64,000 nucleotides of DNA from Acidobacteriota bacterium (GTDB taxonomy: Bacteria; Acidobacteriota; Vicinamibacteria; Vicinamibacterales; 2-12-FULL-66-21). The DNA is taken from contig JACPDI010000010.1 of the NCBI GenBank assembly GCA_016184105.1, positions 62,001 to 126,000 of the forward strand. Direction: 5' to 3'. Both the position numbers and the translations under genes were made by a program. Shown here one piece after another: positions 18,972-26,602 of this stretch. The notes below the pieces were generated by a model that was given only the letters and a program-made list of their open reading frames with translations, ran no database searches and was not told the origin of the DNA. Position 1 is the first letter of the stretch. Every line of letters starts with the position of its first letter.

Positions 18972-20300
18972 ATGTCTACCGTCACAGCCGGCATGAGCAG
19001 CCGTGAAATTGTCGATCTCTCACGGCGCCACACGCTGTTCGAGTGGTCCGCGCAAAGCCAGGTGGATCCGATCCCGGTCGCCGGCGCCAAGGGCGTGTAT
19101 TTCTGGACGCCTGAAGGCAAGCGCTTCCTCGACTTCAACAGCCAGCTGATGTGCGTGAACATCGGCTACGGCGACGAGCGCGTGGTCCGCGCCATCCAGC
19201 GGCAGGCGGAGACGCTCGCGTACGCGAACCCGTTCATGGCGACCGAGGTGCGCGCGCGGCTCGGTGCGAAGCTCGCGACGATCACGCCCGGGGACATCGA
19301 CACGTTCTTCTTCACCAACGGCGGCGCCGAGGCCAACGAGAACGCGATCAAGCTCGCGCGGTTCTTCACGGGCCGCCACAAGATCCTCGCGCGCTACCGC
19401 TCGTACCACGGCGCGACGGCCGGCAGCATCTCGCTGACGGGCGACCCGCGGCGGTGGCCCGCCGAGCCCGGGATCCCGGGGGTCGTGCACGTCCTCGATC
19501 CGTACCACGGCATCCAGCGCGGGTGGGAGGACGCCGCCTCGTCGCTCGCGATGCTCGAGGAGATCATCCAGCTCGAAGGCCCGCAGACGATCGCGGCCTT
19601 CATCCTCGAGCCGGTCACCGGCACCAACGGCATCCTCGTGCCCCCGGAGGGGTACCTGCAGGGCATCCGCGCGCTGTGCGATCGTCACGGCATCCTCATG
19701 ATTGCCGACGAGGTGATGTCCGGCTTCGGGCGGACCGGCGAGTGGTTTGCCGTCGATCACTGGAAGGTCGTGCCCGATCTGATGACGATGGCCAAAGGGC
19801 TGACGAGCGCCTACGTGCCGCTCGGCGCGGTGGGCATGCGGCAGCACATCGCGCAGCACTTCCGCGACCGCGTGTACTACGGCGGGCTCACCTACAACAG
19901 CCACCCGCTCGGGTGCGCGGCGGCGATCGCCACGCTCGACGTCTACGAGGAAGATCGCCTCATCGAGAACGCGCGACGGATGGGGCGCGTGATGAGCGGC
20001 CTGCTCGCGGATCTGGAGGCCCGCCACCCGTCGGTGGGCGCCGTGCGCTCGATCGGCCTCTTCGGGATCGTCGAGCTGGTGCGCAGCCGCAAGACCCGCG
20101 AACCGATGGCACCCTTCAACGGGACCTCGCCCGAGATGAAGGCGCTCGGGCACGAGTTGCGCGAGAACGGCCTGTACACGTTCGTGCGCTGGAACACGTT
20201 CTTCACCAACCCGCCTCTGTCGATCACCGAGGCGGAGCTGCGAGAGGGTTTTGCGATCATCGACCGCGCGCTGGCGACGACGGATAGAGCGGTTGCGTAG
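18972..20300 (+). CDS. Class III aminotransferase, probably beta-alanine:pyruvate type
   Basis: A 442-residue PLP-dependent enzyme. Conserved segments are FTNGGAEANENAIKLAR, YRSYHGATAGS, the ADEVMSGFGRTGEWFA segment (Asp246 binds the PLP ring nitrogen) and the Schiff-base lysine Lys275 in TMAKGLTSAYVPLGAV. Sequence style matches the taurine/omega-amino acid:pyruvate group. Between a ureidopropionase and a malonic semialdehyde dehydrogenase it most likely turns beta-alanine into malonic semialdehyde. It follows the permease by 15 bases. The amino acceptor (pyruvate or 2-oxoglutarate) cannot be read from the sequence. Confidence 0.9.
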   Translation: MSTVTAGMSSREIVDLSRRHTLFEWSAQSQVDPIPVAGAKGVYFWTPEGKRFLDFNSQLMCVNIGYGDERVVRAIQRQAETLAYANPFMATEVRARLGAKLATITPGDIDTFFFTNGGAEANENAIKLARFFTGRHKILARYRSYHGATAGSISLTGDPRRWPAEPGIPGVVHVLDPYHGIQRGWEDAASSLAMLEEIIQLEGPQTIAAFILEPVTGTNGILVPPEGYLQGIRALCDRHGILMIADEVMSGFGRTGEWFAVDHWKVVPDLMTMAKGLTSAYVPLGAVGMRQHIAQHFRDRVYYGGLTYNSHPLGCAAAIATLDVYEEDRLIENARRMGRVMSGLLADLEARHPSVGAVRSIGLFGIVELVRSRKTREPMAPFNGTSPEMKALGHELRENGLYTFVRWNTFFTNPPLSITEAELREGFAIIDRALATTDRAVA

Positions 20301-20345
20301 CGCGAGCCTGTCAGGCTCGCGCGGACGGACCCGAAAGGTCCGTCC
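20301..20345. repeat. Two tandem perfect hairpins between aminotransferase and mmsA
   Basis: Hairpin 1 (20301-20321) has 10-base arms CGCGAGCCTG/CAGGCTCGCG around one base. Hairpin 2 (20323-20345) has 9-base arms GGACGGACC/GGTCCGTCC around CGAAA. No T-run follows, so a mobile or REP-like intergenic element, or an mRNA-stability structure between operon genes, fits better than a terminator. Confidence 0.7.
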
Positions 20346-20366
20346 ACACGTATGAGGGGAACAGAG

Positions 20367-21884
20367 ATGGCTCCAGGGACCGTATCGACTCCCGTCAGCA
20401 CCGTGCCGTTCTGGATCAACGGCGCGCCCGCCGGTTCACGCGGCACCCGGCGGGGCGAGGTGACCAATCCGTCGACAGGAGCGGTCATCCGGACCGTGCC
20501 GTACGGTGACGCGCAGGACGTGGATCGCGCCGTCGCCGCCGCGGCGGCCGCCTTTCCCGCGTGGAGCGCGCTTCCGCCGGTGCGGCGCGCGCGGATCCTC
20601 GCGCGGTTCCTGGAGCTGCTCAACGCCCGCAAGAGCGAGCTGGCCGCGCTCGTCAGCGAAGAACACGGCAAGGTGTTGCTGGACGCGGCGGGATCGGTGC
20701 AGCGCGGCATCGAGGTCGTGGAGTTCATCTGCGGCGCGCCACACCTGCTCAAGGGAGAGTTCGCGCCGTCGGTCGGGCGCGACGTGGACACCTATTCGCG
20801 GCTCGAGCCCATCGGCGTCTGTGCCGGGATCACGCCGTTCAACTTTCCCGTGATGGTCCCGCTCTGGATGTTTCCCGTCGCGCTTGCGTGCGGCAATACG
20901 TTCGTCCTGAAGCCGTCCGAAAAAGATCCCTCGCCCAGCATTCGACTCGCGCAGTTGATGAAGGAGGCGGGCCTCCCCGACGGCGTGCTGAACGTCATTC
21001 ACGGCGACCGGGAGGTGGTGGACGCCATCCTGGCGCACCCGGGCATTCACGCCGTGTCGTTCGTGGGCTCGACCGCGGTCGCGCGGCACGTGTACACGAC
21101 GGCCGCCGCCGCCGGGAAGCGCGTGCAGGCGCTTGGCGGCGCAAAGAACCATGCCGTGGTGCTGCCCGACGCCAATCTTGACATGACCGCCGATGCGCTC
21201 GCCGGAGCGGCCTACGGGTCCGCGGGCGAGCGCTGCATGGCGATCTCCGCCGTCGTCGCCGTTGGCGAGATCGCCGATCCGCTGGTGCGCGCGATCGCCG
21301 ATCGGACGCAGCGGCTCAAGGTGGGGCCGAGCGGCGCGGACGGGATGGACATGGGGCCGCTGGTGACGCGCGAGCATCGCGCGCGCGTGAAGAGCTACAT
21401 CGACGCGGGCGCCGCCGAGGGCGCGGACCTCGTGGTGGACGGGCGCGGCCTGTCGGTTGCGGGGCACGAGCAGGGTTTCTTTCTCGGGCCGACGCTGTTC
21501 GACCGCGTCACGCCGTCCATGTCGATCTATCAGAACGAGATCTTCGGCCCCGTGCTGGTCGTGCTGCGCGCCGGCACGCTGGACGACGCGATTGCGCTCG
21601 TGAACCGCAATCCGTACGGCAACGGCACCGCGATCTTCACCGAATCCGGCGCCGCCGCCCGCAAGTTCGAGAACGAGATCCAGGTCGGCATGGTCGGCAT
21701 CAACGTCGCCATTCCCGTGCCGGTCGCGATGTTCCCGTTCGGTGGATGGAAGCAGTCGCTGTTCGGCGATCTGCACATCTATGGGCCCGAAGGGGTGAAG
21801 TTCTACACGCGCACGAAGGCTGTGACGACGCGCTGGCCGCGCGAGAGCGCCGGCAGCGGGTTCCACATGCCGACGCTCGGGTGA
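20367..21884 (+). CDS. mmsA: CoA-acylating (methyl)malonate-semialdehyde dehydrogenase
   Basis: A 505-residue aldehyde dehydrogenase of the MmsA branch: GVCAGITPFNFPVMVPLWMFP, SFVGSTAVARHVYT, GGAKNHAVVLPDAN, and the catalytic Cys290 in GSAGERCMAIS. Asn261 in AKNHA replaces the general-base Glu of hydrolytic aldehyde dehydrogenases, the mark of CoA-acylating enzymes. It would convert malonic semialdehyde plus CoA and NAD+ to acetyl-CoA and CO2, ending the pyrimidine pathway. I chose the ATG at 20367 with GAGGGG 7 bases upstream over the ATG at 20352. A TonB receptor follows after 29 bases. Confidence 0.93.
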   Translation: MAPGTVSTPVSTVPFWINGAPAGSRGTRRGEVTNPSTGAVIRTVPYGDAQDVDRAVAAAAAAFPAWSALPPVRRARILARFLELLNARKSELAALVSEEHGKVLLDAAGSVQRGIEVVEFICGAPHLLKGEFAPSVGRDVDTYSRLEPIGVCAGITPFNFPVMVPLWMFPVALACGNTFVLKPSEKDPSPSIRLAQLMKEAGLPDGVLNVIHGDREVVDAILAHPGIHAVSFVGSTAVARHVYTTAAAAGKRVQALGGAKNHAVVLPDANLDMTADALAGAAYGSAGERCMAISAVVAVGEIADPLVRAIADRTQRLKVGPSGADGMDMGPLVTREHRARVKSYIDAGAAEGADLVVDGRGLSVAGHEQGFFLGPTLFDRVTPSMSIYQNEIFGPVLVVLRAGTLDDAIALVNRNPYGNGTAIFTESGAAARKFENEIQVGMVGINVAIPVPVAMFPFGGWKQSLFGDLHIYGPEGVKFYTRTKAVTTRWPRESAGSGFHMPTLG

Positions 21885-21913
21885 CCCGAACACACGTAAA
21901 CAAGGAGCATAGA

Positions 21914-24900
21914 ATGCGGACGAGGCATTTCCTCGCGGCCGCCTGCGCCTGGCTGGCGCTGGCGCTTCCGGCCGCGGCGCAGACCCAGATCACGACCGCC
22001 GTCATCGAAGGCGTGGTGGTCGATTCGAGCGGAGCGGTTCTGCCGGGGGTGGATGTGGAGGTTCGCAACGTGGAGACCAACTTCACGCGAGCGCTCGCCA
22101 CCGATCTCGACGGGCGGTTCGTCGTCCTCCAGGTGCCGCCGGGCCGCTACCGCGTCACGTTCAGGCTGGCCGGCTTCGCGACGCTCGTCCAGGAGGACGT
22201 GCTCGTGACGGTTGGCGTGGCCGTACGGCTGAACCCGGTGATGAAGGTCTCCGGCGTGGCAGAAACGGTGACGGTGTCAACGCAGGCGTCTCCCGTGGAG
22301 CCGACGCGGACGGCCGCGGCCAGCACGCTCGATCAGAGGACCATCGAGGCCACCCCGATCCTCGGGCGCAAGTTCGAAGACCTGCTGACGCTCACGCCCG
22401 GCGTCTCCGTCGTGCAGGGGCCCGACGGTGACGAGATCACCTTCTCCGGGCAGCGCGGCGTGTTCAACAACATCAGCCTGGATGGCGGCGACTACAACAA
22501 CGGGTTCTTCGGCGAGCAGATGGGTGGTCAGCGCGCCGCGATCGACATCACGCTCGAAGCGGTCAAGGAATTCCAGGTCGTCGCCACCGGCGCGAACGCC
22601 GAGTTCGGCCGCACGGCCGGCGGCGTCGTCAACGTGATCACGAAATCGGGCACCAACGACCTCCACGGCAGCCTGTTCCACTACCAGCGGCTGGAGGACC
22701 TCACGTCGAAGACGTCGGACGGCAAGACGCTGACCGATTTTCACCGCGAGCAGTTCGGCGGCACCGCCGGCGGGCCGATCGTGCGAGACAAGGCGTTCTA
22801 CTTTCTCGCGTTCGAGGGCATCCGCGAGCATTTCATCCGGCCGAACCTGTCGGAGGCGATTGGCTCGCCGTGCCCCGTCGGCTCGCCGACGCTTGCCGCC
22901 AACGAAGCGCTGATCGCGGGCAGCGCCGACTGCCAGAGGCTCGCGCTGCTGAACTTCTTCAAGACCACGCGCGGATCGGACGAGGGGCAGCCCGTCGAGC
23001 ACGCGATCAACAACAACGCCGTCCTCGCAAAGGTGGACTGGAACCTCGGGACGAACCACAACATCGCCGCGTCGTATAACTTCGACTTCTCGAAGAACCG
23101 CAACCAGACCTTCGATGTCCCCACGTATGGAACTTCGGCGAACGGAACGGAAGGGCCGTCGAAGATCAACATCCTCAACCTGAACCTGTTCAGCACCCTC
23201 ACGTCGAACAGGCTGAACGAGTTCCACATCACGTACTCGCGCGAGGACCGGCCGCGATCGGCGACCCCGTCGAATATTCCCGCCGACACGGGCATCGGGT
23301 TCGCCCCGTCGTTCCGCTTCGGCAACCCGTTCTTCGTGGCGCCGAACATCGACGAGCTGGTGGAGCGCTTCCAGATCAAGAACAACTTCTCGCTCGTCCT
23401 CGGCCGGCACACCCTCAAGACCGGCGGCGAGTGGCTGCACACGAACAACTTCCAGGTGTTCCGCGGCTTCTTCGAGGGACGGTATCTCTTCGACAGCGTC
23501 CCCGGATTCCTGCGTTACGCGTCGCCGGCGGCTCCCGGCGGGTTCGGCCCGTACACCATTGCCTGCTCCAACGGCTCGTACGTGACGTCTCCAACGCCGT
23601 GCCCCGCGGGCTCGGCGCCGACCGGCGGCCCGTTGCTCTTCTATCTGCAGAGCAGCAGCCCTGACGGCATTGCCCGCGACGATGCGGGCGCGTCGGACAT
23701 CTCGAACGAGGAGTTTTCGCTGTTCATCCAGGACCGCTGGCAGGCGGGGGGCGGCCTCACCCTCGACTACGGCTTCCGGTGGGACGCCCAGTTGATGCCC
23801 GAGACGGTCGATCCGGCGACGACGGCGTACGCCGCGTTCCTGAACGACCCGCGGTTCCCGTCCGACGGCACGATCCCCGACCAGTGGAAGCAGTTCCAGC
23901 CGCGATTCGGTTTCGCGTGGGACATCGGGCAGCGCGGGAAGACGGTCGTGCGCGGCAGCGCGGGTCTCTTCTATGCGCGGCAGAACATGCTGAGCCAGGT
24001 GGGCTCGGTCACGACCAACGGCATCCAGCAGAAGAGCGATTTCCGTGCGTCCGCCTTTGCCGACATGCCGGTGTGGCCCAACCTGCTCGCGCCGAGCGCG
24101 GTGCCCGCCGGCACGTTCCCGCTGTTCACCGGCGTTCGCGTGTTCGACAAGGACTACCGCAACCCGAGGATCTTCAGCGTGAACGCCGGGTTCGACCGCG
24201 AGATCGTGCCCAGCGTCGCCCTCTACGCGGACTTCACGTACGCGCGGGGCGACCACCTGACGCGGTTCCTCAACTACAACGGTCACGGGACCGCCGCCGC
24301 GCCCGAACAGCCGCCGACGCGCGACACGACGACCTATATCGGGAACAACCCGTTCTCGCTGCAGCTGGGCGACGTGTTCGTCACCAACAGCCGCGGCCGG
24401 TCGCGCTACCGCGGGGCGACGTTCGGCGTGCGGAAGCGGTACTCGCGGAACTACCAGTTCGAGGCGAACTACGTGCTCTCGAAAGACGAGGACGACGACT
24501 CGAACGAGCGCGACCCGTTCACGGACCGGTCGTTCAATTTCTACGACCTGAGCCTCGACTACGGGCCGTCGGATCGCGACATCCGCCACAAGTTCAACTT
24601 CTTCACCTACGCCGAGCTGCCCGCGCGCGTGCTGGTCAACGTGCGCGTGCAGGCGAGGACGGCGCAGCCCATCACGACGTCACCGCGCGTGCTGAACGGC
24701 AACGACCGGGGCCGCAACTGGGACCGGAAGGACAACGGCTACTTCTCGCTCGACTGGCGCCTGCAGCGGCCGTTCGCGGTGGGCAAGGGCGCCCGGATCA
24801 TCCCGAGCGTGGAGATGTTCAACACGTTCAACAACGCGAACAACATCAACCCGCTCTCGACGCCGGCGCTGTTCAACTTCGACGGGTTCCTGCGGCAGGG

Positions 24901-24949
24901 CGTCGGCGACCCGCGCCAGGTGCAGGTTGCCGTGAAAGTCACCTTCTGA
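21914..24949 (+). CDS. TonB-dependent receptor, Oar-like, in the pyrimidine gene set
   Basis: A 1011-residue outer-membrane receptor. A signal peptide (ending LPAAAQTQ) is followed by a carboxypeptidase-regulatory-like domain (IEGVVVDSSGAVLPGVDVEV to LNPVMKVSG), a plug with GRKFEDLLTLTPGVSVV, NISLDGGDYNNG, AVKEFQVVATGANAEFGRTAGG and VVNVITKSGTN, and a long barrel ending QVQVAVKVTF. AAGGAG lies 6 bases before the ATG. It starts 29 bases after mmsA in the same direction with no terminator visible, so it is probably the last gene of the pyrimidine operon and may import nucleobases, nucleosides or related compounds. The substrate is inferred from position only. Confidence 0.92.
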   Translation: MRTRHFLAAACAWLALALPAAAQTQITTAVIEGVVVDSSGAVLPGVDVEVRNVETNFTRALATDLDGRFVVLQVPPGRYRVTFRLAGFATLVQEDVLVTVGVAVRLNPVMKVSGVAETVTVSTQASPVEPTRTAAASTLDQRTIEATPILGRKFEDLLTLTPGVSVVQGPDGDEITFSGQRGVFNNISLDGGDYNNGFFGEQMGGQRAAIDITLEAVKEFQVVATGANAEFGRTAGGVVNVITKSGTNDLHGSLFHYQRLEDLTSKTSDGKTLTDFHREQFGGTAGGPIVRDKAFYFLAFEGIREHFIRPNLSEAIGSPCPVGSPTLAANEALIAGSADCQRLALLNFFKTTRGSDEGQPVEHAINNNAVLAKVDWNLGTNHNIAASYNFDFSKNRNQTFDVPTYGTSANGTEGPSKINILNLNLFSTLTSNRLNEFHITYSREDRPRSATPSNIPADTGIGFAPSFRFGNPFFVAPNIDELVERFQIKNNFSLVLGRHTLKTGGEWLHTNNFQVFRGFFEGRYLFDSVPGFLRYASPAAPGGFGPYTIACSNGSYVTSPTPCPAGSAPTGGPLLFYLQSSSPDGIARDDAGASDISNEEFSLFIQDRWQAGGGLTLDYGFRWDAQLMPETVDPATTAYAAFLNDPRFPSDGTIPDQWKQFQPRFGFAWDIGQRGKTVVRGSAGLFYARQNMLSQVGSVTTNGIQQKSDFRASAFADMPVWPNLLAPSAVPAGTFPLFTGVRVFDKDYRNPRIFSVNAGFDREIVPSVALYADFTYARGDHLTRFLNYNGHGTAAAPEQPPTRDTTTYIGNNPFSLQLGDVFVTNSRGRSRYRGATFGVRKRYSRNYQFEANYVLSKDEDDDSNERDPFTDRSFNFYDLSLDYGPSDRDIRHKFNFFTYAELPARVLVNVRVQARTAQPITTSPRVLNGNDRGRNWDRKDNGYFSLDWRLQRPFAVGKGARIIPSVEMFNTFNNANNINPLSTPALFNFDGFLRQGVGDPRQVQVAVKVTF

Positions 24950-24964
24950 GGCGCGGCCCGCGCC
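24950..24964. terminator. Perfect hairpin filling the gap between two convergent stop codons
   Basis: GGCGCG-GCC-CGCGCC exactly fills the 15 bases between the TonB receptor stop and the HAD gene stop. It could act on both strands, although no T-run follows on either side. Confidence 0.45.
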
Positions 24965-25711
24965 TTACCTTCTGAAGCGCGACCGGCTCGCGGGGCTCTC
25001 GAGTGATTCGAGCAGCCCCGCGAGCTCTTCGAGCGAGGCCAGCTCGAAACAGCGGGCGCGTGCGGCCTCCGGCAGTTCGGCGTGTTCGTGGGCCCAGCTG
25101 AGCGCGGCGGGCACGTACACCGCCCATCCACCGGCCTCGATGACGGGCAGGACATCCGATCGCAGGGAGTTGCCGATCATCAGGAACCGGTCGGGGCTGA
25201 CGCCCCGTCGCTCGAGAATGTCGGCGTACACCGGCGGCGTCTTGTGGCTCACGACCTCGACGTACGTGAACGAGGGACGAAGGCCGGACCGCTCGAGTTT
25301 CGATGTCTGGTGCAGCAGGTCCCCCTTCGTGACGAGCATCAGCGGGTAGGTGGCCGCCGCCACGTCAACGGCGGCGCGGGCGCTCGGAAAGAGCTCGATG
25401 TCCTCCGACAGCATCTCCTTCGCGAGCGCGATCAAGCCGTGCAGGTCGCGACCGCTGACGCGGCCGCCCGTCAGCTCGATGGAGGTCTCGATCAGCGAGA
25501 GGACAAAACTGGACACGCCGTAGCCGTAGTACTCGATGTTGGCCAGCTCGGTACGGTTCACACGCGCTTCCACTTCCTCCTCGGTCAGATCGACGCCCGC
25601 CGCGGCGAGCATCCGCTGGAAGCGCTCCCGCGCGTCGCGATAGCTCCGCTCGTTGTGCCACAGGGTGTCGTCGCCGTCGAAGGCGATGAGGTCGAACGCG
25701 CGCCGCCGCAT
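24965..25711 (-). CDS. HAD family hydrolase
   Basis: A 248-residue haloacid-dehalogenase-fold hydrolase. Motif I is IAFDGDDTLWHN (nucleophile Asp in DxDxT), motif II is LMLVTKGDLLHQ, Lys in VVSHKTPPVYADIL serves motif III, and motif IV is FLMIGNSLRSDVLPV. A helical cap lies between motifs I and II. The family dephosphorylates small phosphorylated metabolites; the substrate is not evident. The ATG at 25711 is preceded by TATAAA with a 7-base gap, fitting a leaderless start. It diverges from the DUF3014 gene and converges on the TonB receptor. Confidence 0.88.
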   Translation of the reverse strand: MRRRAFDLIAFDGDDTLWHNERSYRDARERFQRMLAAAGVDLTEEEVEARVNRTELANIEYYGYGVSSFVLSLIETSIELTGGRVSGRDLHGLIALAKEMLSEDIELFPSARAAVDVAAATYPLMLVTKGDLLHQTSKLERSGLRPSFTYVEVVSHKTPPVYADILERRGVSPDRFLMIGNSLRSDVLPVIEAGGWAVYVPAALSWAHEHAELPEAARARCFELASLEELAGLLESLESPASRSRFRR

Positions 25712-25718
25712 GATCGCT

Positions 25719-25724
25719 TTTATA
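25719..25724 (-). promoter_or_regulatory. -10 hexamer TATAAA for the HAD gene
   Basis: On the minus strand TATAAA lies 7 bases before the ATG at 25711; no ribosome binding site lies between. Confidence 0.5.
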
Positions 25725-25735
25725 ACATGCGGGAG

Positions 25736-25741
25736 TAGACT
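25736..25741 (+). promoter_or_regulatory. -10 hexamer TAGACT for the DUF3014 gene
   Basis: TAGACT lies 6 bases before the ATG at 25748. With the opposing -10 box at 25719-25724 it shares a 36-base divergent intergenic region. Confidence 0.45.
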
Positions 25742-25747
25742 CTTCCC

Positions 25748-26602
25748 ATGGGGCAGCTGGACGACTTCGAGCTTCAGAAGACGCCGCCGCTCGACAGGCA
25801 GGACGACGAGTCGGGCAGCGGGCTGTGGATGGTTCTCGCCGCTGCGTTCGTCGTGCTGGCGGCCGCGGCGGGCTACTACCTCTGGCAGCGGCGGCCGGCG
25901 GACGATCGGCCCGCTGCGGCGGTCGCGACGCAGTCCCCGGCGCGCGCAGGCCAGGAACCCCGCGGGGTCGCGGAGCCGGCAGAGGACATCGAGGTGCCGC
26001 CGCTCGACGAGAGCGATCCGGTCGTGCGCGAGCTGGTGCGCCGGCTCTCCTCGCATCCTTCCGTGGCCGCGTGGCTGACGACCGACGGGTTGATTCGTAA
26101 TTTCGTCGTCGTGACGGCCAACATTGCCTCCGGCGGGCGGCCGGAGCGCCACCTGCGGCGCCTGGCGCCGCAGGCGGCATTTCTCACGCGCGGCGTCGAG
26201 GGAGACCTGACCATCGATCCCCGCAGCTACCGGCGTTATGACGGCTACGCCGGCGCGATCGCGGCGATGGACGCTCGCGGCGCGGCGCGGCTCTACGCCA
26301 CGCTGAAGCCGAGAATCGATGAGGCGTACCGCGAACTGGGAGAGGGGTCCGGCGAATTCGACGCGGTGCTCGAGCGGGCGATGAGCGAGCTGCTTCGCGT
26401 GCCTGTCGTCCAGGATCCGGTGCGGCTCACGCCGAAGCCCATGACGTACGCCTACGAGGATCCGCGGCTCGAAGCGCTCTCGCCGCCGCAGAAGCAGCTC
26501 CTGCGCATGGGGCCGCAGAACGTCCGCGCGATCCAGCAGAAGATGCGCGACGTTGCCGGGTACCTCGGCATTCCTCCCTCGCGCTTTCCCGCTCCGCGCT
26601 GA
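25748..26602 (+). CDS. DUF3014 domain-containing membrane-anchored protein
   Basis: A 284-residue protein: a short cytoplasmic N-terminus, one membrane span (LWMVLAAAFVVLAAAAGYYLW, residues about 26-46), an Ala/Pro/Arg-rich linker, then a DUF3014-type domain from about residue 80 (LDESDPVVRELVRRLSSHP, WLTTDGLIRNFVVVTANIASG, YAGAIAAMDARGAARLYATLKPRIDEAYRELG, PKPMTYAYEDPRLEALSPPQKQLLRMGP). The function of the family is unknown; topology predicts a periplasmic domain. Its last 150 bases overlap, antisense, the abnormal tail of the CocE-type gene. A -10 box immediately upstream supports this start. Confidence 0.85.
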   Translation: MGQLDDFELQKTPPLDRQDDESGSGLWMVLAAAFVVLAAAAGYYLWQRRPADDRPAAAVATQSPARAGQEPRGVAEPAEDIEVPPLDESDPVVRELVRRLSSHPSVAAWLTTDGLIRNFVVVTANIASGGRPERHLRRLAPQAAFLTRGVEGDLTIDPRSYRRYDGYAGAIAAMDARGAARLYATLKPRIDEAYRELGEGSGEFDAVLERAMSELLRVPVVQDPVRLTPKPMTYAYEDPRLEALSPPQKQLLRMGPQNVRAIQQKMRDVAGYLGIPPSRFPAPR

